A DNA stretch of 60,223 nucleotides from Spirochaetaceae bacterium (GTDB lineage Bacteria > Spirochaetota > Spirochaetia > DSM-27196 > PXBQ01): assembly GCA_007695285.1 (NCBI GenBank), contig REEC01000115.1, positions 1 through 60,223 on the forward strand. Reading direction: 5' to 3'. A program made the translations under genes and the position numbers. Below the pieces are notes generated by a model. That model was not told where the DNA came from and made no database searches. It saw nothing but the letters and a program-made list of their open reading frames with translations. This document shows, in pieces, positions 17,551-27,373 of the stretch (position 1 is the first letter of the stretch; every line of letters begins with the position of its first letter).

Positions 17551-19005
17551 ATGCCGACCGAAAAAAAAGATTGGAGTACAGCCGTTTCGAACGATACCGC
17601 ACGTGACGAGTATCGTGCGTTCGTGAACGATCGCGATCGCGATATCTCGGCGTTCCTGGATTTTCAGCCGAGTCGCGGTGTTGATCTACTACCCTCCGAG
17701 CCCGTCGCCGAGCGCGCCGATGCACGCAGCCTTTCCGGGATGCCGTTCGCGATAAAGGATAATATCGCCGTTCGTGGCTTTCGGTTGAGCTGCGGAAGCA
17801 AGATTCTTGAGTCGTTTGTCGCGCCGTACACAGCGACCGCGGTTGAGCGTCTCTGCGCTGTCGGTGCGGTGCCGGTCGGAAAGACAAACCTCGACGAATT
17901 CGGGATGGGATCGTCGTGCGATTCGTCGGCTTTCGCACGGACGAACAACCCCTGGGACCTCACGCGTGTCGCGGGCGGCTCGTCGGGTGGGTCGGCTGCG
18001 GCCGTCGCCGCCGGTCTCGTTCCTTTTGCGCTCGGCACCGATACCGGCGGCTCGATTCGCCAGCCGGCCGCGTTCTGCGGAATGTACGGCTTGAAACCGA
18101 CGTACGGGGCGGTCTCTCGGCACGGTCTCGTTGCGTACGCGTCGTCGCTCGATTGCCTCGGCGTTATCGCCGCCGATCCTGAGATCTGCCGCGCGGTTTT
18201 CGCCGTGATGCGAGGTGAGGACGAACACGATCAGTCGACGTACGCACCGGAGTCCTCCGAAACGGAGTCGCGACAGCCGGGTGCAAAGCCCGGGTCAGGT
18301 GGGGCACCGGTCTCGCGCATAGCGATCCTTCGTGACACCGAAGGACTCGACCCGGCGATCCGCGCCGCGTACCTCGACGCCGCCGAGAAGTACCGGGCCG
18401 CCGGTGTCTCGGTAACCGAAATAGAGTTTTCGAGTCTCAAGTACGCCGTTCCGACGTACTACACGATAGCGACCGCAGAGGCGAGCGCGAATCTCGCGAG
18501 GTATACCGGCATTCGGTACGGAAATCGGCCTGAGTACGCCGAGAATCCCGAGGAACTCGTCCGCAAGGCGCGTACCGATGGCTTTGGCCCCGAAGTCAAG
18601 CTCCGCATACTGCTCGGGACGTACGTTCTGCGGTCCGGATTTCAGGACAAGTATTACAATCGCGCGCAGAAGATTCGCACCGTGATCCGGACCGAGTTTG
18701 TCGATGCTTTTTGCGAGTTCGACGCGGTTTTGATGCCGGTCTTTCCGAGTCCTGCGTTCGTGCACGACGATCCCGAACGCGACTCGTTCCGACAGAAGAT
18801 CGGCGATATCTACACGACGGCCGCGAATCTCGCGGGCGTCCCCGCGTTGACGTTTCCGGCCGGAATCACCCGCGGGCTGCCGATCGGGCTTCAGCTGGTC
18901 GGGCCGGAGTTCTCCGAGAACCTGCTGCTCGACGCGGCATCGATCGTCGCGACGCAGGTGACGTTTCCCGACGCGTTTCCGCCTGTCTACGGGTTTGGGA
19001 GGTAA
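17551..19005 (+). CDS. gatA: Aspartyl/glutamyl-tRNA amidotransferase subunit A
   Basis: Glutaminase subunit of GatCAB, 484 aa, amidase signature family. The Ser-cisSer-Lys triad is intact: K69 (PFAIKDN), S144 (AGGSSGGSAA) and S168 (GTDTGGSIRQP). The conserved LKPTYGAVSRHGLVAYASSLD segment follows. It hydrolyses Gln and channels ammonia to GatB, so the complex already has its own ammonia source. gatB begins 2 bases after its stop, with a GTG codon. Confidence 0.96.
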   Translation: MPTEKKDWSTAVSNDTARDEYRAFVNDRDRDISAFLDFQPSRGVDLLPSEPVAERADARSLSGMPFAIKDNIAVRGFRLSCGSKILESFVAPYTATAVERLCAVGAVPVGKTNLDEFGMGSSCDSSAFARTNNPWDLTRVAGGSSGGSAAAVAAGLVPFALGTDTGGSIRQPAAFCGMYGLKPTYGAVSRHGLVAYASSLDCLGVIAADPEICRAVFAVMRGEDEHDQSTYAPESSETESRQPGAKPGSGGAPVSRIAILRDTEGLDPAIRAAYLDAAEKYRAAGVSVTEIEFSSLKYAVPTYYTIATAEASANLARYTGIRYGNRPEYAENPEELVRKARTDGFGPEVKLRILLGTYVLRSGFQDKYYNRAQKIRTVIRTEFVDAFCEFDAVLMPVFPSPAFVHDDPERDSFRQKIGDIYTTAANLAGVPALTFPAGITRGLPIGLQLVGPEFSENLLLDAASIVATQVTFPDAFPPVYGFGR

Positions 19006-19007
19006 AC

Positions 19008-21407
19008 GTGTATCGGTCATTTGTCGGTCTCGAAATTCATGTCCAGTTGGTGACGAACACGAAGGTTTTCTGCGGCTGCCGCGCGTCATTCGGCGATGAG
19101 CCGAACACGAACGTCTGTCCGGTATGCATGGGTTACCCGGGGGTCCTACCCGCGTTGAACAATGAGGCGATCACGATGGCGTATCGCGTTGCGCGCGCGC
19201 TGCACTGTACGCTCGCGCCGCGCACGATGTTCGAGCGAAAGAGCTACTTCTATCCTGACCTGCCGAAGAACTACCAGATCAGTCAGTTTGCCTCTCCTGT
19301 CGGTACGGACGGGTGGCTCGATCTCGAGTTCCACAAAAAAAAGAAGCGAATCCGAATCCAGGAGTGTCATCTCGAAGAGGACGCCGGAAAGATGGTACAC
19401 GCGGGTGAGATGTCGCTGCTGGACTACAACCGCGCCGGAACGCCGCTGCTCGAGATCGTCACCGCGCCGGACCTCGAGATCGGCGATGAGGCGGAGATCC
19501 TTTTGCGACAGTTCCGCCGTATGGTCAGGTATCTCGGCGTCTGCGACGGAAACATGGAAGAAGGCTCGCTCAGGTGCGACGCGAACGTCTCGGTCAACGT
19601 CCCCGAGAGTGGGCTCGGCTCGAAGGTCGAGATCAAGAACCTGAACTCTTCGCGATTCGTGCGCAAGGCGCTTAACTTTGAGATCTCGCGGCAGGAAGCG
19701 ATTCTTTCGCGCGGCGGCACGGTCGTGCAGGAAACACGTCTCTGGAACGAGAACCGCGACGTGAGCGAACCGATGCGAACGAAAGAAAGCGCGCACGACT
19801 ACAGGTACTTCCCGGAGCCGGATCTGCCGCCGTTTGTCCCGACGCCGGAGTTCCTCGAGATGATCGAGAGCTCGACGATCGAGCTTCCGGTCGATCGGAA
19901 GGACCGGTTGATTCGCGAGTACGGGCTTCCGGATACGCAGGCCGACGTGATTTGTGACGAACGATCGACTGCCGATTTTTTCGAGGAGGCCGTGCAGTTG
20001 GGGTCGGATCCCCTGGTCGCGGCGACATGGCTCACGTCCGACGTGAGGAAGTTGCTCAACCGGGACGGTGTCGAGCTCGTGTCGTCGCGGCTGAGCCCCG
20101 TTCGGTTTGCGGAGCTTCTGATGTTGCTTGCAGAGAAGAAAATCCACGGGAAGATCGCGAAACAGACGCTCGAGGCGGTGTTCTCCGAGGACAAGGACCC
20201 CTCCGTCGTTATTCGGGAAAAAGGCTGGGAGCAGATTACCGACAGCGCGAGGATCGCCTCGATCGTCGACGCAATTCTTGCCGAACACCCGCAAGCGGTC
20301 GAGGATGTTCGGTCCGGCAACACAAAAACGCTCGGCTTTCTCGTCGGCCAGGTCATGAAAAAGACTTCCGGTCGCGCCGAACCGCAGATCGTGCACGACA
20401 TCCTCAAAGAAAAGCTGTCGCTCGAGATTATCCACGTCCTCTCTTTTGGCGGGGCGATTTCCGGGCGTCGCCGGAGCGACGGTCTTGTCGTTCCGGGTGA
20501 GCTCGTCGACGTGCGCGCTGTGATCGAGAGCGATCCCGACATATCGAACTCGGTGCAGATCGAGGAAATCCAGCTTGGTCGATTCTTGAGCGAAGAGATA
20601 ACGCCGGAAGACTGGGCGTCGCTTATCGACTCGGTCGCCGGCCGCGCGCACGACGCGGCCGGAATCGTGATCGCGCACGGCACGGACACGCTTGCGTACA
20701 CGGCTTCGTTGTTGTACTGGCTCTTTGGCGACACGAGCGTCCCGATTGTCCTGACCGCGGCCGCCGCACCCGCGGTCCTCGAAGATGCGGAGTCCGAGCC
20801 GATCCGCAACCTACGCGACGCGGTGCGAAAAGCCGCGTCGCGCGAACCCGGGGTTTCGGTCGTGTACTCGGGCGAAACTTTTGCGCCTGTGAATCTACGT
20901 TTTGAACGGTTCGGCGGTCCGACAGGCCATTTCCGCACGTGGAACTCGGGCGTCTCTCCGGTTCCCGCCGCGTACGGCGCGTTCGGTCATCGGGAACTCG
21001 ATCGAAGCGGCCTCGTGCAACGGATCGAAGCCGCGATTCGGGAAACGTTTATCGTGAAGGTCTTTCCGGGTATTCGTGGTGATTCGTTGCTCGCTCTCAT
21101 GGAGACCGGCGTCCGTAATTTTATCCTCGAGCTATTCGATACCGGAACCGCGAACCTGCGCGAAACGCCTTTTGGGCTGCGCAACGCGCTCAGAGTCGGC
21201 GTCGAGAGCGGCGTGAGGTTCTTCTGCACGTCGCAGCAGGAAGGGATCGTCGACCTCTCGGAGTACGTGACGGGCCACGAGCTGTGGCGGGAGGGCGCGA
21301 TCCCGATGGGCGGGCTCACGACCGAGTCGGTGTATACGCGGTTGATCGCTGCGCGGTTGTTCTCCGACACCGACGACGAGTTTGCAAGGATGATGGAGGG
21401 CGACTGA
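19008..21407 (+). CDS. gatB: GatB fused to an asparaginase/GatD-like domain
   Basis: A single 799-residue reading frame. Residues 1 to about 472 form a complete GatB: VGLEIHVQL, VCPVCMGYPGVLP, the Asp/Glu-tRNA kinase core, and a full YqeY tail ending at about KEKL. Residues about 474-799 match L-asparaginase I/GatD: a start strand EIIHVLSFGGAIS, EEITPEDW, and IVIAHGTDTLAYTA (H557-T561). The usual TGGT nucleophile Thr is Ala483 (FGGA) and the active-site Lys region is not conserved, so asparaginase activity is doubtful. Typical GatB ends near 480 aa. No in-frame start with a ribosome site lies at the junction, so a true fusion is likely. The GTG start at 19008 was chosen by homology. Confidence 0.9.
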   Translation: MYRSFVGLEIHVQLVTNTKVFCGCRASFGDEPNTNVCPVCMGYPGVLPALNNEAITMAYRVARALHCTLAPRTMFERKSYFYPDLPKNYQISQFASPVGTDGWLDLEFHKKKKRIRIQECHLEEDAGKMVHAGEMSLLDYNRAGTPLLEIVTAPDLEIGDEAEILLRQFRRMVRYLGVCDGNMEEGSLRCDANVSVNVPESGLGSKVEIKNLNSSRFVRKALNFEISRQEAILSRGGTVVQETRLWNENRDVSEPMRTKESAHDYRYFPEPDLPPFVPTPEFLEMIESSTIELPVDRKDRLIREYGLPDTQADVICDERSTADFFEEAVQLGSDPLVAATWLTSDVRKLLNRDGVELVSSRLSPVRFAELLMLLAEKKIHGKIAKQTLEAVFSEDKDPSVVIREKGWEQITDSARIASIVDAILAEHPQAVEDVRSGNTKTLGFLVGQVMKKTSGRAEPQIVHDILKEKLSLEIIHVLSFGGAISGRRRSDGLVVPGELVDVRAVIESDPDISNSVQIEEIQLGRFLSEEITPEDWASLIDSVAGRAHDAAGIVIAHGTDTLAYTASLLYWLFGDTSVPIVLTAAAAPAVLEDAESEPIRNLRDAVRKAASREPGVSVVYSGETFAPVNLRFERFGGPTGHFRTWNSGVSPVPAAYGAFGHRELDRSGLVQRIEAAIRETFIVKVFPGIRGDSLLALMETGVRNFILELFDTGTANLRETPFGLRNALRVGVESGVRFFCTSQQEGIVDLSEYVTGHELWREGAIPMGGLTTESVYTRLIAARLFSDTDDEFARMMEGD

Positions 21408-22678
21408 TGAGGGTTTTGATACGCGACGTGCCGGCGAACGTCGGCTCGACCGTAACCGTCTCGGGGTGGATCCACCGGATCCGGGAGCTCGGCGCGGTTT
21501 CGTTCGTGCTTGTCCGTGACCGGACCGGAATCGTCCAGGTAGTTTACGAAGGCGGCGTCGAATTTACGCTCGAAAGCGTCGTGACGATTTTCGGAGATGT
21601 CGTCGAGAATCCTAAGGCCCCCGGGGGCTTCGAGGTGAAGGCCACGCATACCGACGTGCTCGCGCCCGCCGTAGCGGATCTCCCGATAGCCGTGAATCAG
21701 GATCCCGACGCCGTCGGAATCGACGCGATCCTCGACAATCGTATCGTGTCGTTGCGAAACCCGAAGATCAGGTCGATCTTCACTGTTCAGTCGACGATTC
21801 TTCGCCTGTTCGCCGAGTTTCTCCGATCCGAGCAGTTCACCGAGATAAAAACGAGCAAGCTGATCGGCACCGGGACCGAGGGCGGAACCGGGTTGTTCTC
21901 GGTTCAGTACTTTGACGACACCGTCTACCTCGCGCAGTCACCGCAGTTCTACAAACAAACCATGGTCGCCTCCGGGCTTGAACGCGTGTTCGAGATTGGC
22001 GCGGCGTACCGTGCTGAGAAACACGACACCCCGCGCCACCTCAACGAGTACGTCTCGCTCGACGTCGAGATGGCGTTTATCGAGAACGAGAACGACTTGA
22101 TGGACCTCGAGTGCCGGCTTCTTCAGCACATCGTCGCCGGTGTAAATACGGAACACCACGATATCCTTGAGTCGTGGGGAATCGAGCCTGTCGACCCCGA
22201 GGCGATCGAAAGGATTCCACGCATTTCGCACGACGACGCCAAAGAGATCGTCTCGACCGCGCTTGGACGTCGCGTTTTTGAGCTCAATCCCGAGTCTGAA
22301 CGCGTACTTTCGGACTGGGCCAGAACCGAGCACGGGATCGACGCGGTCTTTGTGCACGGCTTCCCCCGCAAGAAACGCCCGTTTTACACGTATCCCGACG
22401 GGTTGAAGACGCGGAGTTTCGACCTGATATTCCGCGGTCTAGAGATTACGACCGGCGGTCAACGCATCCACGAGTATGCGATGCTACGGGACACGTTGCC
22501 CAAGTTCGGACTCACCGAAAACGGGCTCGCGGACTATATGCAGATTTTCCGGTACGGTTGTCCACCTCACGGCGGATTCGCGATTGGACTCGAGCGGTTG
22601 ACGCAGAAGCTTCTCGGGCTGCAAAACGTCAAGGAAGCCTCGCTCTTCCCGCGTGATCGCCGTCGCACTCGTCCGTGA
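21407..22678 (+). CDS. aspS: Archaeal-type, probably non-discriminating aspartyl-tRNA synthetase
   Basis: A 423-aa class II synthetase of the archaeal/eukaryal AspRS type. Motif 2 region GLERVFEIGAAYRAEKHDTPRHLNEY, motif 3 GGFAIGLERLTQKLLGLQNVKEA and the terminal LFPRD-R are visible. It lacks the bacterial GAD insertion. In the anticodon-binding domain, His23 (GWIH) and Pro72 (NPKAPGG) align with positions that are Trp26 and Lys85 in the discriminating Thermococcus enzyme; His/Pro is the reported relaxed-specificity state. It should therefore charge both tRNA-Asp and tRNA-Asn with Asp. The start overlaps the gatB stop (TGATG). Confidence 0.9.
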   Translation: MRVLIRDVPANVGSTVTVSGWIHRIRELGAVSFVLVRDRTGIVQVVYEGGVEFTLESVVTIFGDVVENPKAPGGFEVKATHTDVLAPAVADLPIAVNQDPDAVGIDAILDNRIVSLRNPKIRSIFTVQSTILRLFAEFLRSEQFTEIKTSKLIGTGTEGGTGLFSVQYFDDTVYLAQSPQFYKQTMVASGLERVFEIGAAYRAEKHDTPRHLNEYVSLDVEMAFIENENDLMDLECRLLQHIVAGVNTEHHDILESWGIEPVDPEAIERIPRISHDDAKEIVSTALGRRVFELNPESERVLSDWARTEHGIDAVFVHGFPRKKRPFYTYPDGLKTRSFDLIFRGLEITTGGQRIHEYAMLRDTLPKFGLTENGLADYMQIFRYGCPPHGGFAIGLERLTQKLLGLQNVKEASLFPRDRRRTRP

Positions 22679-22680
22679 GC

Positions 22681-22709
22681 TTGATTTCTCGGGCCGACGG
22701 TACTAATAT
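22681..22709 (+). promoter_or_regulatory. Promoter of the NagZ-like lipoprotein gene
   Basis: TTGATT (22681-22686), 17 bases, TAATAT (22704-22709), then a CGAGGAGAG ribosome site before ATG 22736. Confidence 0.6.
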
Positions 22710-22735
22710 GGGGTTCGTACGCCCGAGGAGAGCTC

Positions 22736-24010
22736 ATGAGAGCGCGCTACCGAAACCGAATCGTCGCGACCGCAATCCTACTCGTGGTCGTCTCGGTGTC
22801 GTGCCGAACACCACAACCCGAACGCCCGCGGATGGACGATATCTCGCCGCCGGGACACCAAGCGGCCGATAACACACGAATCGATGCGGTTCCACCCGTG
22901 AAGGATCCGTGGCACGACGCCGATACGCGACCGGACGAAGCGATCTCGCGTGCTTTGATCACGACCGTACTCGACGGCATGTCGCTGCGCGCAAAAATTG
23001 GACAGCGTTTCATCGGACGAATTCCGCCTGGGACGAATGCGGCTCATCTGGACCGGATCATCCGGACGGGGCTTCCGGGCGGGTTCATCCTGTACCGGTA
23101 CAACTACGACTCGGCCAACGAGGTTATCCAGCTGACCGACCTTTTGAACCGGTTGAGCGCGGAGAGGAACCCCGGGTTTGGTTTGTTTCTGACCGCCGAT
23201 CAGGAAGGTGGGCGAGTCGATGCGTTTCGCTTCCCCAACACGGTGCGGTTTCCCGGCGCGCTTTACATGGGAGCGTACGACGATCCTTTGTTCGTGCGCT
23301 CGGCCACGTACGTGAATCTTGTGCAGGTCCGCGAACTCGGACTCAACATGAACCTCGCGCCCGTGCTCGACCTGTACGGTACACCGGACCGAACGATCAT
23401 CGGTGACCGCGCGTACGGCGAGGATCCGGACTCGGTAGCCGAGTTCGGGCGTGCGTATCTCGACGCCGCGCGCGCCGCGCGTGTGATTCCGGTCGCGAAG
23501 CACTTCCCCGGCCACGGTATCACGCGAGTCGACTCGCACGGTTGGCTCCCGGTCGTCGAGGCGCCCGAAAGCGAGATTCGCGCCCGGCACCTTGTACCGT
23601 TCGAGGCCGCGGTCGCGCACGGTCTCGACGCGATAATGACCGCGCATATCCTGTACACCGACATAGACGCCGATTTCCCGGCGACGCTCTCCGACTTTTT
23701 TATGATCAACCTTCTTCGCGGCGAAATGGGTTTTGACGGAGTCGTGATGAGCGACGGGATCGAAATGGGCGCGATCTCCCGGCACTACTCGATCCGGGAA
23801 ACGTTGTACCGCGCGTTTATGGTCGGCGTCGACATCATTTTGAGCATCGAGACCGACTTCACCGAGATGATCACGATCGTCGAGGAACTCGTCGCGGAGG
23901 GGTTGTTGACCGAGGATCAGATCGACGAAGGCACGGCGCGCGTGCTGCGTCTCAAGCACAAGTACGGCCTGCTCGATCTCGACCTGCTTGTCCCAGACCG
24001 ACACGAGTAG
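22736..24010 (+). CDS. Glycoside hydrolase family 3 lipoprotein (NagZ-like)
   Basis: 424 aa. A signal peptide with hydrophobic core [13 protein letters not shown] ends at lipobox Cys23, so it is a lipoprotein. The GH3 N-acetylglucosaminidase signature [18 protein letters not shown] and the [11 protein letters not shown] substrate loop are present. The nucleophile Asp is in [13 protein letters not shown]. NagZ enzymes are normally cytoplasmic and recycle peptidoglycan; a lipoprotein form would act on muropeptides in the periplasm or outside the cell. Confidence 0.88.
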   Translation: MRARYRNRIVATAILLVVVSVSCRTPQPERPRMDDISPPGHQAADNTRIDAVPPVKDPWHDADTRPDEAISRALITTVLDGMSLRAKIGQRFIGRIPPGTNAAHLDRIIRTGLPGGFILYRYNYDSANEVIQLTDLLNRLSAERNPGFGLFLTADQEGGRVDAFRFPNTVRFPGALYMGAYDDPLFVRSATYVNLVQVRELGLNMNLAPVLDLYGTPDRTIIGDRAYGEDPDSVAEFGRAYLDAARAARVIPVAKHFPGHGITRVDSHGWLPVVEAPESEIRARHLVPFEAAVAHGLDAIMTAHILYTDIDADFPATLSDFFMINLLRGEMGFDGVVMSDGIEMGAISRHYSIRETLYRAFMVGVDIILSIETDFTEMITIVEELVAEGLLTEDQIDEGTARVLRLKHKYGLLDLDLLVPDRHE

Positions 24011-24055
24011 AGGTGTCGAACAGAAGTCGGGCTTCTCCGGGCGTATCTCGCGTGA

Positions 24056-24084
24056 TTGATACTCCGGTCCGGAATCGGTACAAT
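24056..24084 (+). promoter_or_regulatory. Promoter of the first chemoreceptor gene
   Basis: TTGATA (24056-24061), 17 bases, TACAAT (24079-24084). An AAGGAG ribosome site lies 8 bases before ATG 24133. Confidence 0.65.
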
Positions 24085-24132
24085 TCCCGAAAAGTCCCCC
24101 AAAAGCGAACAACAACTCGTCAAGGAGTCCGT

Positions 24133-26085
24133 ATGACGATTGCCAGGAAGATGAATCTCGCGGTCGCCGCGATCATACTCGGGTTCTGTTTATCCGCCGG
24201 GGTACTCATCGCCTCAAACATTAACTCCCAGCGGATGAATTCGCTGAACCTTTCGGCACGCCGCGTCATCGCGGCGATGTATCGGTTGAGCGACTCGACC
24301 AAGGATCTCCTCGTCACCCGCGCGACGCTCGACGTCGCGGTTGCTGCGTACGATCGATCGTTTACGGTGTTCCAGGAAGCATTCGACGATTTAATCACGC
24401 ACCCCGGGTTGAACACGATGTCGGCAGACATGCGTGAGACGATCGAGCGGTCGCAACGCATCTGGGAGTTGCTCGCGTCGGAGTTCGACGCCGCGCAGCG
24501 TGCGGCGCACGGCGTTCTCGAAGCCGAGCTTCCACGAGGTGTTCTGAGCGCCGGTGCGGTCAGAATGCGGTACTCGCTGCCCGAAGGCGACGTCCGATTC
24601 GGCGGTTTGCGCCTTGACTTGATGACGATGGAAGGCCGCGTGCAGAGCGCCGCGGCGTCCGGATCTGAGTTTATCGTCGATACCCTGGGACGGCTTGCCG
24701 ATGAGCTCGAAGCACACTCGACCGCGATCGCGGCGCGAGACTTGTACATTGCCGTAGCACTGGCGTTGCTCGTGATCATCGGCAGCCTTGTGTTTCTCGG
24801 ACTGTTCGGGAAGTCTCTGACGATGAAGGTGCGCGCCGTCGAACACGCGATGAAGACGGTCGCCGATCGCGACATTACGGTCCGGTCCGCTCTCAAGGCG
24901 AGCGACGAGTTCGGTGAACTCGGCCGCCACGTGAACGAGATCGTCGACTCGCTCTCGGAGTTCCTCCTCGCGGTTCGCTCGGCGACCGAGGACGTCGATG
25001 AGCTCAAAGACGTCATCTCGTCCGGGTCGACCGAGTCGGCGTCGGCTTTGAACCAGATCACGAACAACATCAGCTCGCTGCGTCACAGATTTCACGTACT
25101 CGACGCGCACGTTGAAAACTCGACCACCGCGATCGCGGCGATCGCGCGCGAAGTCGAGGGCTTAAGCACCGACATCCAGGAACAGTCGGGTGCGATCACT
25201 GAGTCATCGGCGTCGATCGAAGAGATGACCGCGTCCGTGCGCAGTGTCGCCGAGCTCTCGGGCGAGAGGAAGCGGCGTGCGGATCAGCTCGCGGCGATCG
25301 TGCGCGACGGCGGTGAGAAAATCGAAGCGACGAACGACGTGATCAAATCGATCTCGCGCGAGATCGGCGACATTCAAGAGATCACCGCGATCATCAACGA
25401 GGTATCCGAGCAGACCAATTTGTTATCGATGAACGCCGCAATCGAAAGCGCGCACGCCGGCGAGGCCGGGAAAGGATTTGCAGTCGTCGCCGAGGAGATC
25501 CGCAAGCTCGCCGAGTCTACGTCCGAGAATGCCGGCCACATCGGGCGGTCTCTGAGCTCTATCGGCGAGAAGATGCGCTCTGCGCTCGAGACGAGCGACG
25601 CCGGCTATCGCGCGGTCGAGAACATCGTCACCGAGGTCGTTGAGTTCGCGTCCGCGATGAGCGAAATCTCGCACAGCATGAACGAGCTTTCGGGGGGGAG
25701 CGGCGAGATCCTCGAGGCGACCGCTTCGATTTCGCGGATCACCGAGAATATCCGGACCGCCGGTAACGAGATGACCGAGCGGACTCAGGCGATCATGACC
25801 GCGATGCGCGGCGCCCGGGAGATCTCGGCCGAGGTCGTCGGGGGAATGGACGAGATCGACACAGGAGCCAAGGAGGTGCTTGCCTCGGTCGTCGATATCA
25901 GCGAAAAGACCAACCAAAGCCGCGAGCGAATGGACGTTCTGAACAGCCTCATCGGATCGTTCAAGATCGCCGAAGGCGTCGCCGCGACGCGTGTACCCGA
26001 CGCGGTCGGCGCGCCTACCGGGACCGGTGCGTCGGACTCAACGGTGACCGAGGAACCCGGAGATCCGCCCGAGTCCGTCGACTAA
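24133..26085 (+). CDS. Methyl-accepting chemotaxis protein
   Basis: 650 aa. A first membrane helix lies at about 9-31 ([20 protein letters not shown]), then a helical sensor region of about 170 residues, a second helix [20 protein letters not shown] near 205-225, a HAMP domain and a long coiled coil. The signalling hairpin contains [21 protein letters not shown] and [13 protein letters not shown]. The start at 24133 is set by AAGGAG and the first helix. The last 48 bases overlap the convergent aminotransferase gene. The ligand is unknown. Confidence 0.95.
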   Translation: MTIARKMNLAVAAIILGFCLSAGVLIASNINSQRMNSLNLSARRVIAAMYRLSDSTKDLLVTRATLDVAVAAYDRSFTVFQEAFDDLITHPGLNTMSADMRETIERSQRIWELLASEFDAAQRAAHGVLEAELPRGVLSAGAVRMRYSLPEGDVRFGGLRLDLMTMEGRVQSAAASGSEFIVDTLGRLADELEAHSTAIAARDLYIAVALALLVIIGSLVFLGLFGKSLTMKVRAVEHAMKTVADRDITVRSALKASDEFGELGRHVNEIVDSLSEFLLAVRSATEDVDELKDVISSGSTESASALNQITNNISSLRHRFHVLDAHVENSTTAIAAIAREVEGLSTDIQEQSGAITESSASIEEMTASVRSVAELSGERKRRADQLAAIVRDGGEKIEATNDVIKSISREIGDIQEITAIINEVSEQTNLLSMNAAIESAHAGEAGKGFAVVAEEIRKLAESTSENAGHIGRSLSSIGEKMRSALETSDAGYRAVENIVTEVVEFASAMSEISHSMNELSGGSGEILEATASISRITENIRTAGNEMTERTQAIMTAMRGAREISAEVVGGMDEIDTGAKEVLASVVDISEKTNQSRERMDVLNSLIGSFKIAEGVAATRVPDAVGAPTGTGASDSTVTEEPGDPPESVD

Positions 26086-27210
26086 CCTCGCGTGTGGCCC
26101 GACGAAGCTTACGACACATGTGAGGCCCTCCTCGATGCCGTAGAGATAACCCGGGTGCACGTGCACACCGGTCGCGTCGAGCAGATCGTACGCCCATTTT
26201 TCGTCCGAACGCAAAAGCCCATCGTCGATGCGCAGGATCGCGTGGATGCCGCCGCGCGGCGTGACCAGCTCGACGCGGCCGGCCGAGCCGGTCCACTCGG
26301 TGAGAGCGTTCCGGTTCAGGCGTAACTCGGCGCGCATAGCGTCGATAAACGGTGGAGCGTGTCTGAACAAGATCGGGAGAACCGATTGCGGAAAAGCACC
26401 GCAGTTCAGGAAAACGTCGTTCACGGTCTCTATCGCGTCGACCGCCGTATCGACCGCCTCGTTTGGACCCGTGACCGCGACCCACGCGATTTTCAGATCC
26501 GGCGAGGCGAACATTTTGGACGCCCCGTTGAGCGTGAAACACAGCAGGTCGGGGTGTTCGGCCGGTCGCGGCAGCGAACCATCGTACACAAACTCGGAGA
26601 ACACCTCGTCGCAGATGACCGCAATACCATGGCTCGCGCAGACGCGAGCGATTCTCGCGATTCTCTCGAAATCGACGATCGACCCCGTCGGGTTGTTCGG
26701 TGAGATCAAGATCAGTAGCCGCGTATCTGTGGTGATCAGCGACGCGATTTCTTCGGGGTCGGGCTGCCATTCGTCGGCTTCGTTGAGTCGGTAACTCGTC
26801 GCGGTGAGGCCCGCGTACTCGATCAGGTACTCGAACAGCGGATATCCCGGCGTCGGGATCAAAATCTCGTCACCCGCCGTGCAGAGCGCAGCGAAGATAA
26901 TCGAGTAACTCTCGGAGGTGGACGCCGTAATGACGATCGACTCTGCGTCGGCGGCAACTCCCTGCGCGGCGTAGTGCGCCGAGATCGCGTGCCGGGCGTC
27001 GAGCGAGCCTTTCGCCTCGGGGTGATACTCCCGGGTACCGAAGTACTCGGTCGCGCGTGCGACAAGCGGCTCCGCAGGGAAACGGAACCCCGCACGGTGG
27101 AAATTCGTCTCGATGAGGTCGATCAGCGCTCCGCGAGCCATTTTCTCGCGGTAAAGCTCGTGCAGCGGGGTGATCGAGGGTGTGCTGTCCGGTAGAACTC
27201 GGTACGTCAT
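26038..27210 (-). CDS. Class I/II PLP-dependent aminotransferase
   Basis: 390 aa, fold-type I aminotransferase. It has the family motifs [17 protein letters not shown] (171-176), [13 protein letters not shown] and the PLP-binding Lys232 in [16 protein letters not shown]. The Arg expected to bind the substrate carboxylate near the C-terminus is not obvious in this remote homologue. Substrate specificity is unknown. The gene is alone on its strand; its 3' end overlaps the chemoreceptor gene by 48 bases, a convergent arrangement. Confidence 0.9.
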   Translation of the reverse strand: MTYRVLPDSTPSITPLHELYREKMARGALIDLIETNFHRAGFRFPAEPLVARATEYFGTREYHPEAKGSLDARHAISAHYAAQGVAADAESIVITASTSESYSIIFAALCTAGDEILIPTPGYPLFEYLIEYAGLTATSYRLNEADEWQPDPEEIASLITTDTRLLILISPNNPTGSIVDFERIARIARVCASHGIAVICDEVFSEFVYDGSLPRPAEHPDLLCFTLNGASKMFASPDLKIAWVAVTGPNEAVDTAVDAIETVNDVFLNCGAFPQSVLPILFRHAPPFIDAMRAELRLNRNALTEWTGSAGRVELVTPRGGIHAILRIDDGLLRSDEKWAYDLLDATGVHVHPGYLYGIEEGLTCVVSFVGPHARLVDGLGRISGFLGHR

Positions 27211-27373
27211 AGTCCTCCCGACCTAACGATGGAGGAAACGTTACGGATGTGCAAGTCTCGCGTCTTCGCGTCTCCGCACGCATCGCGCAACGCCCGGATT
27301 GACCACAGAACCCGTATAGTTTAACGTAAGGCGTTGCCCGGAGTCCGGGTCGTCTTTTTTTTAACGGTGAGTT

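Noticed and set aside
18711..19007. In-frame extension upstream of gatB
   Set aside because: It is Arg-rich, overlaps gatA in another frame and does not match GatB; the GTG at 19008 fits the family start.
20391..20393. In-frame GTG near the GatB/asparaginase junction as a start of a separate gene
   Set aside because: It lies inside the YqeY tail (QIVHDIL), with no ribosome site and no stop before it.
27299..27320. TTGACC and TATAGT as a promoter of the SDR gene
   Set aside because: The spacer is only 10 bases; it cannot form a normal sigma-70 site.
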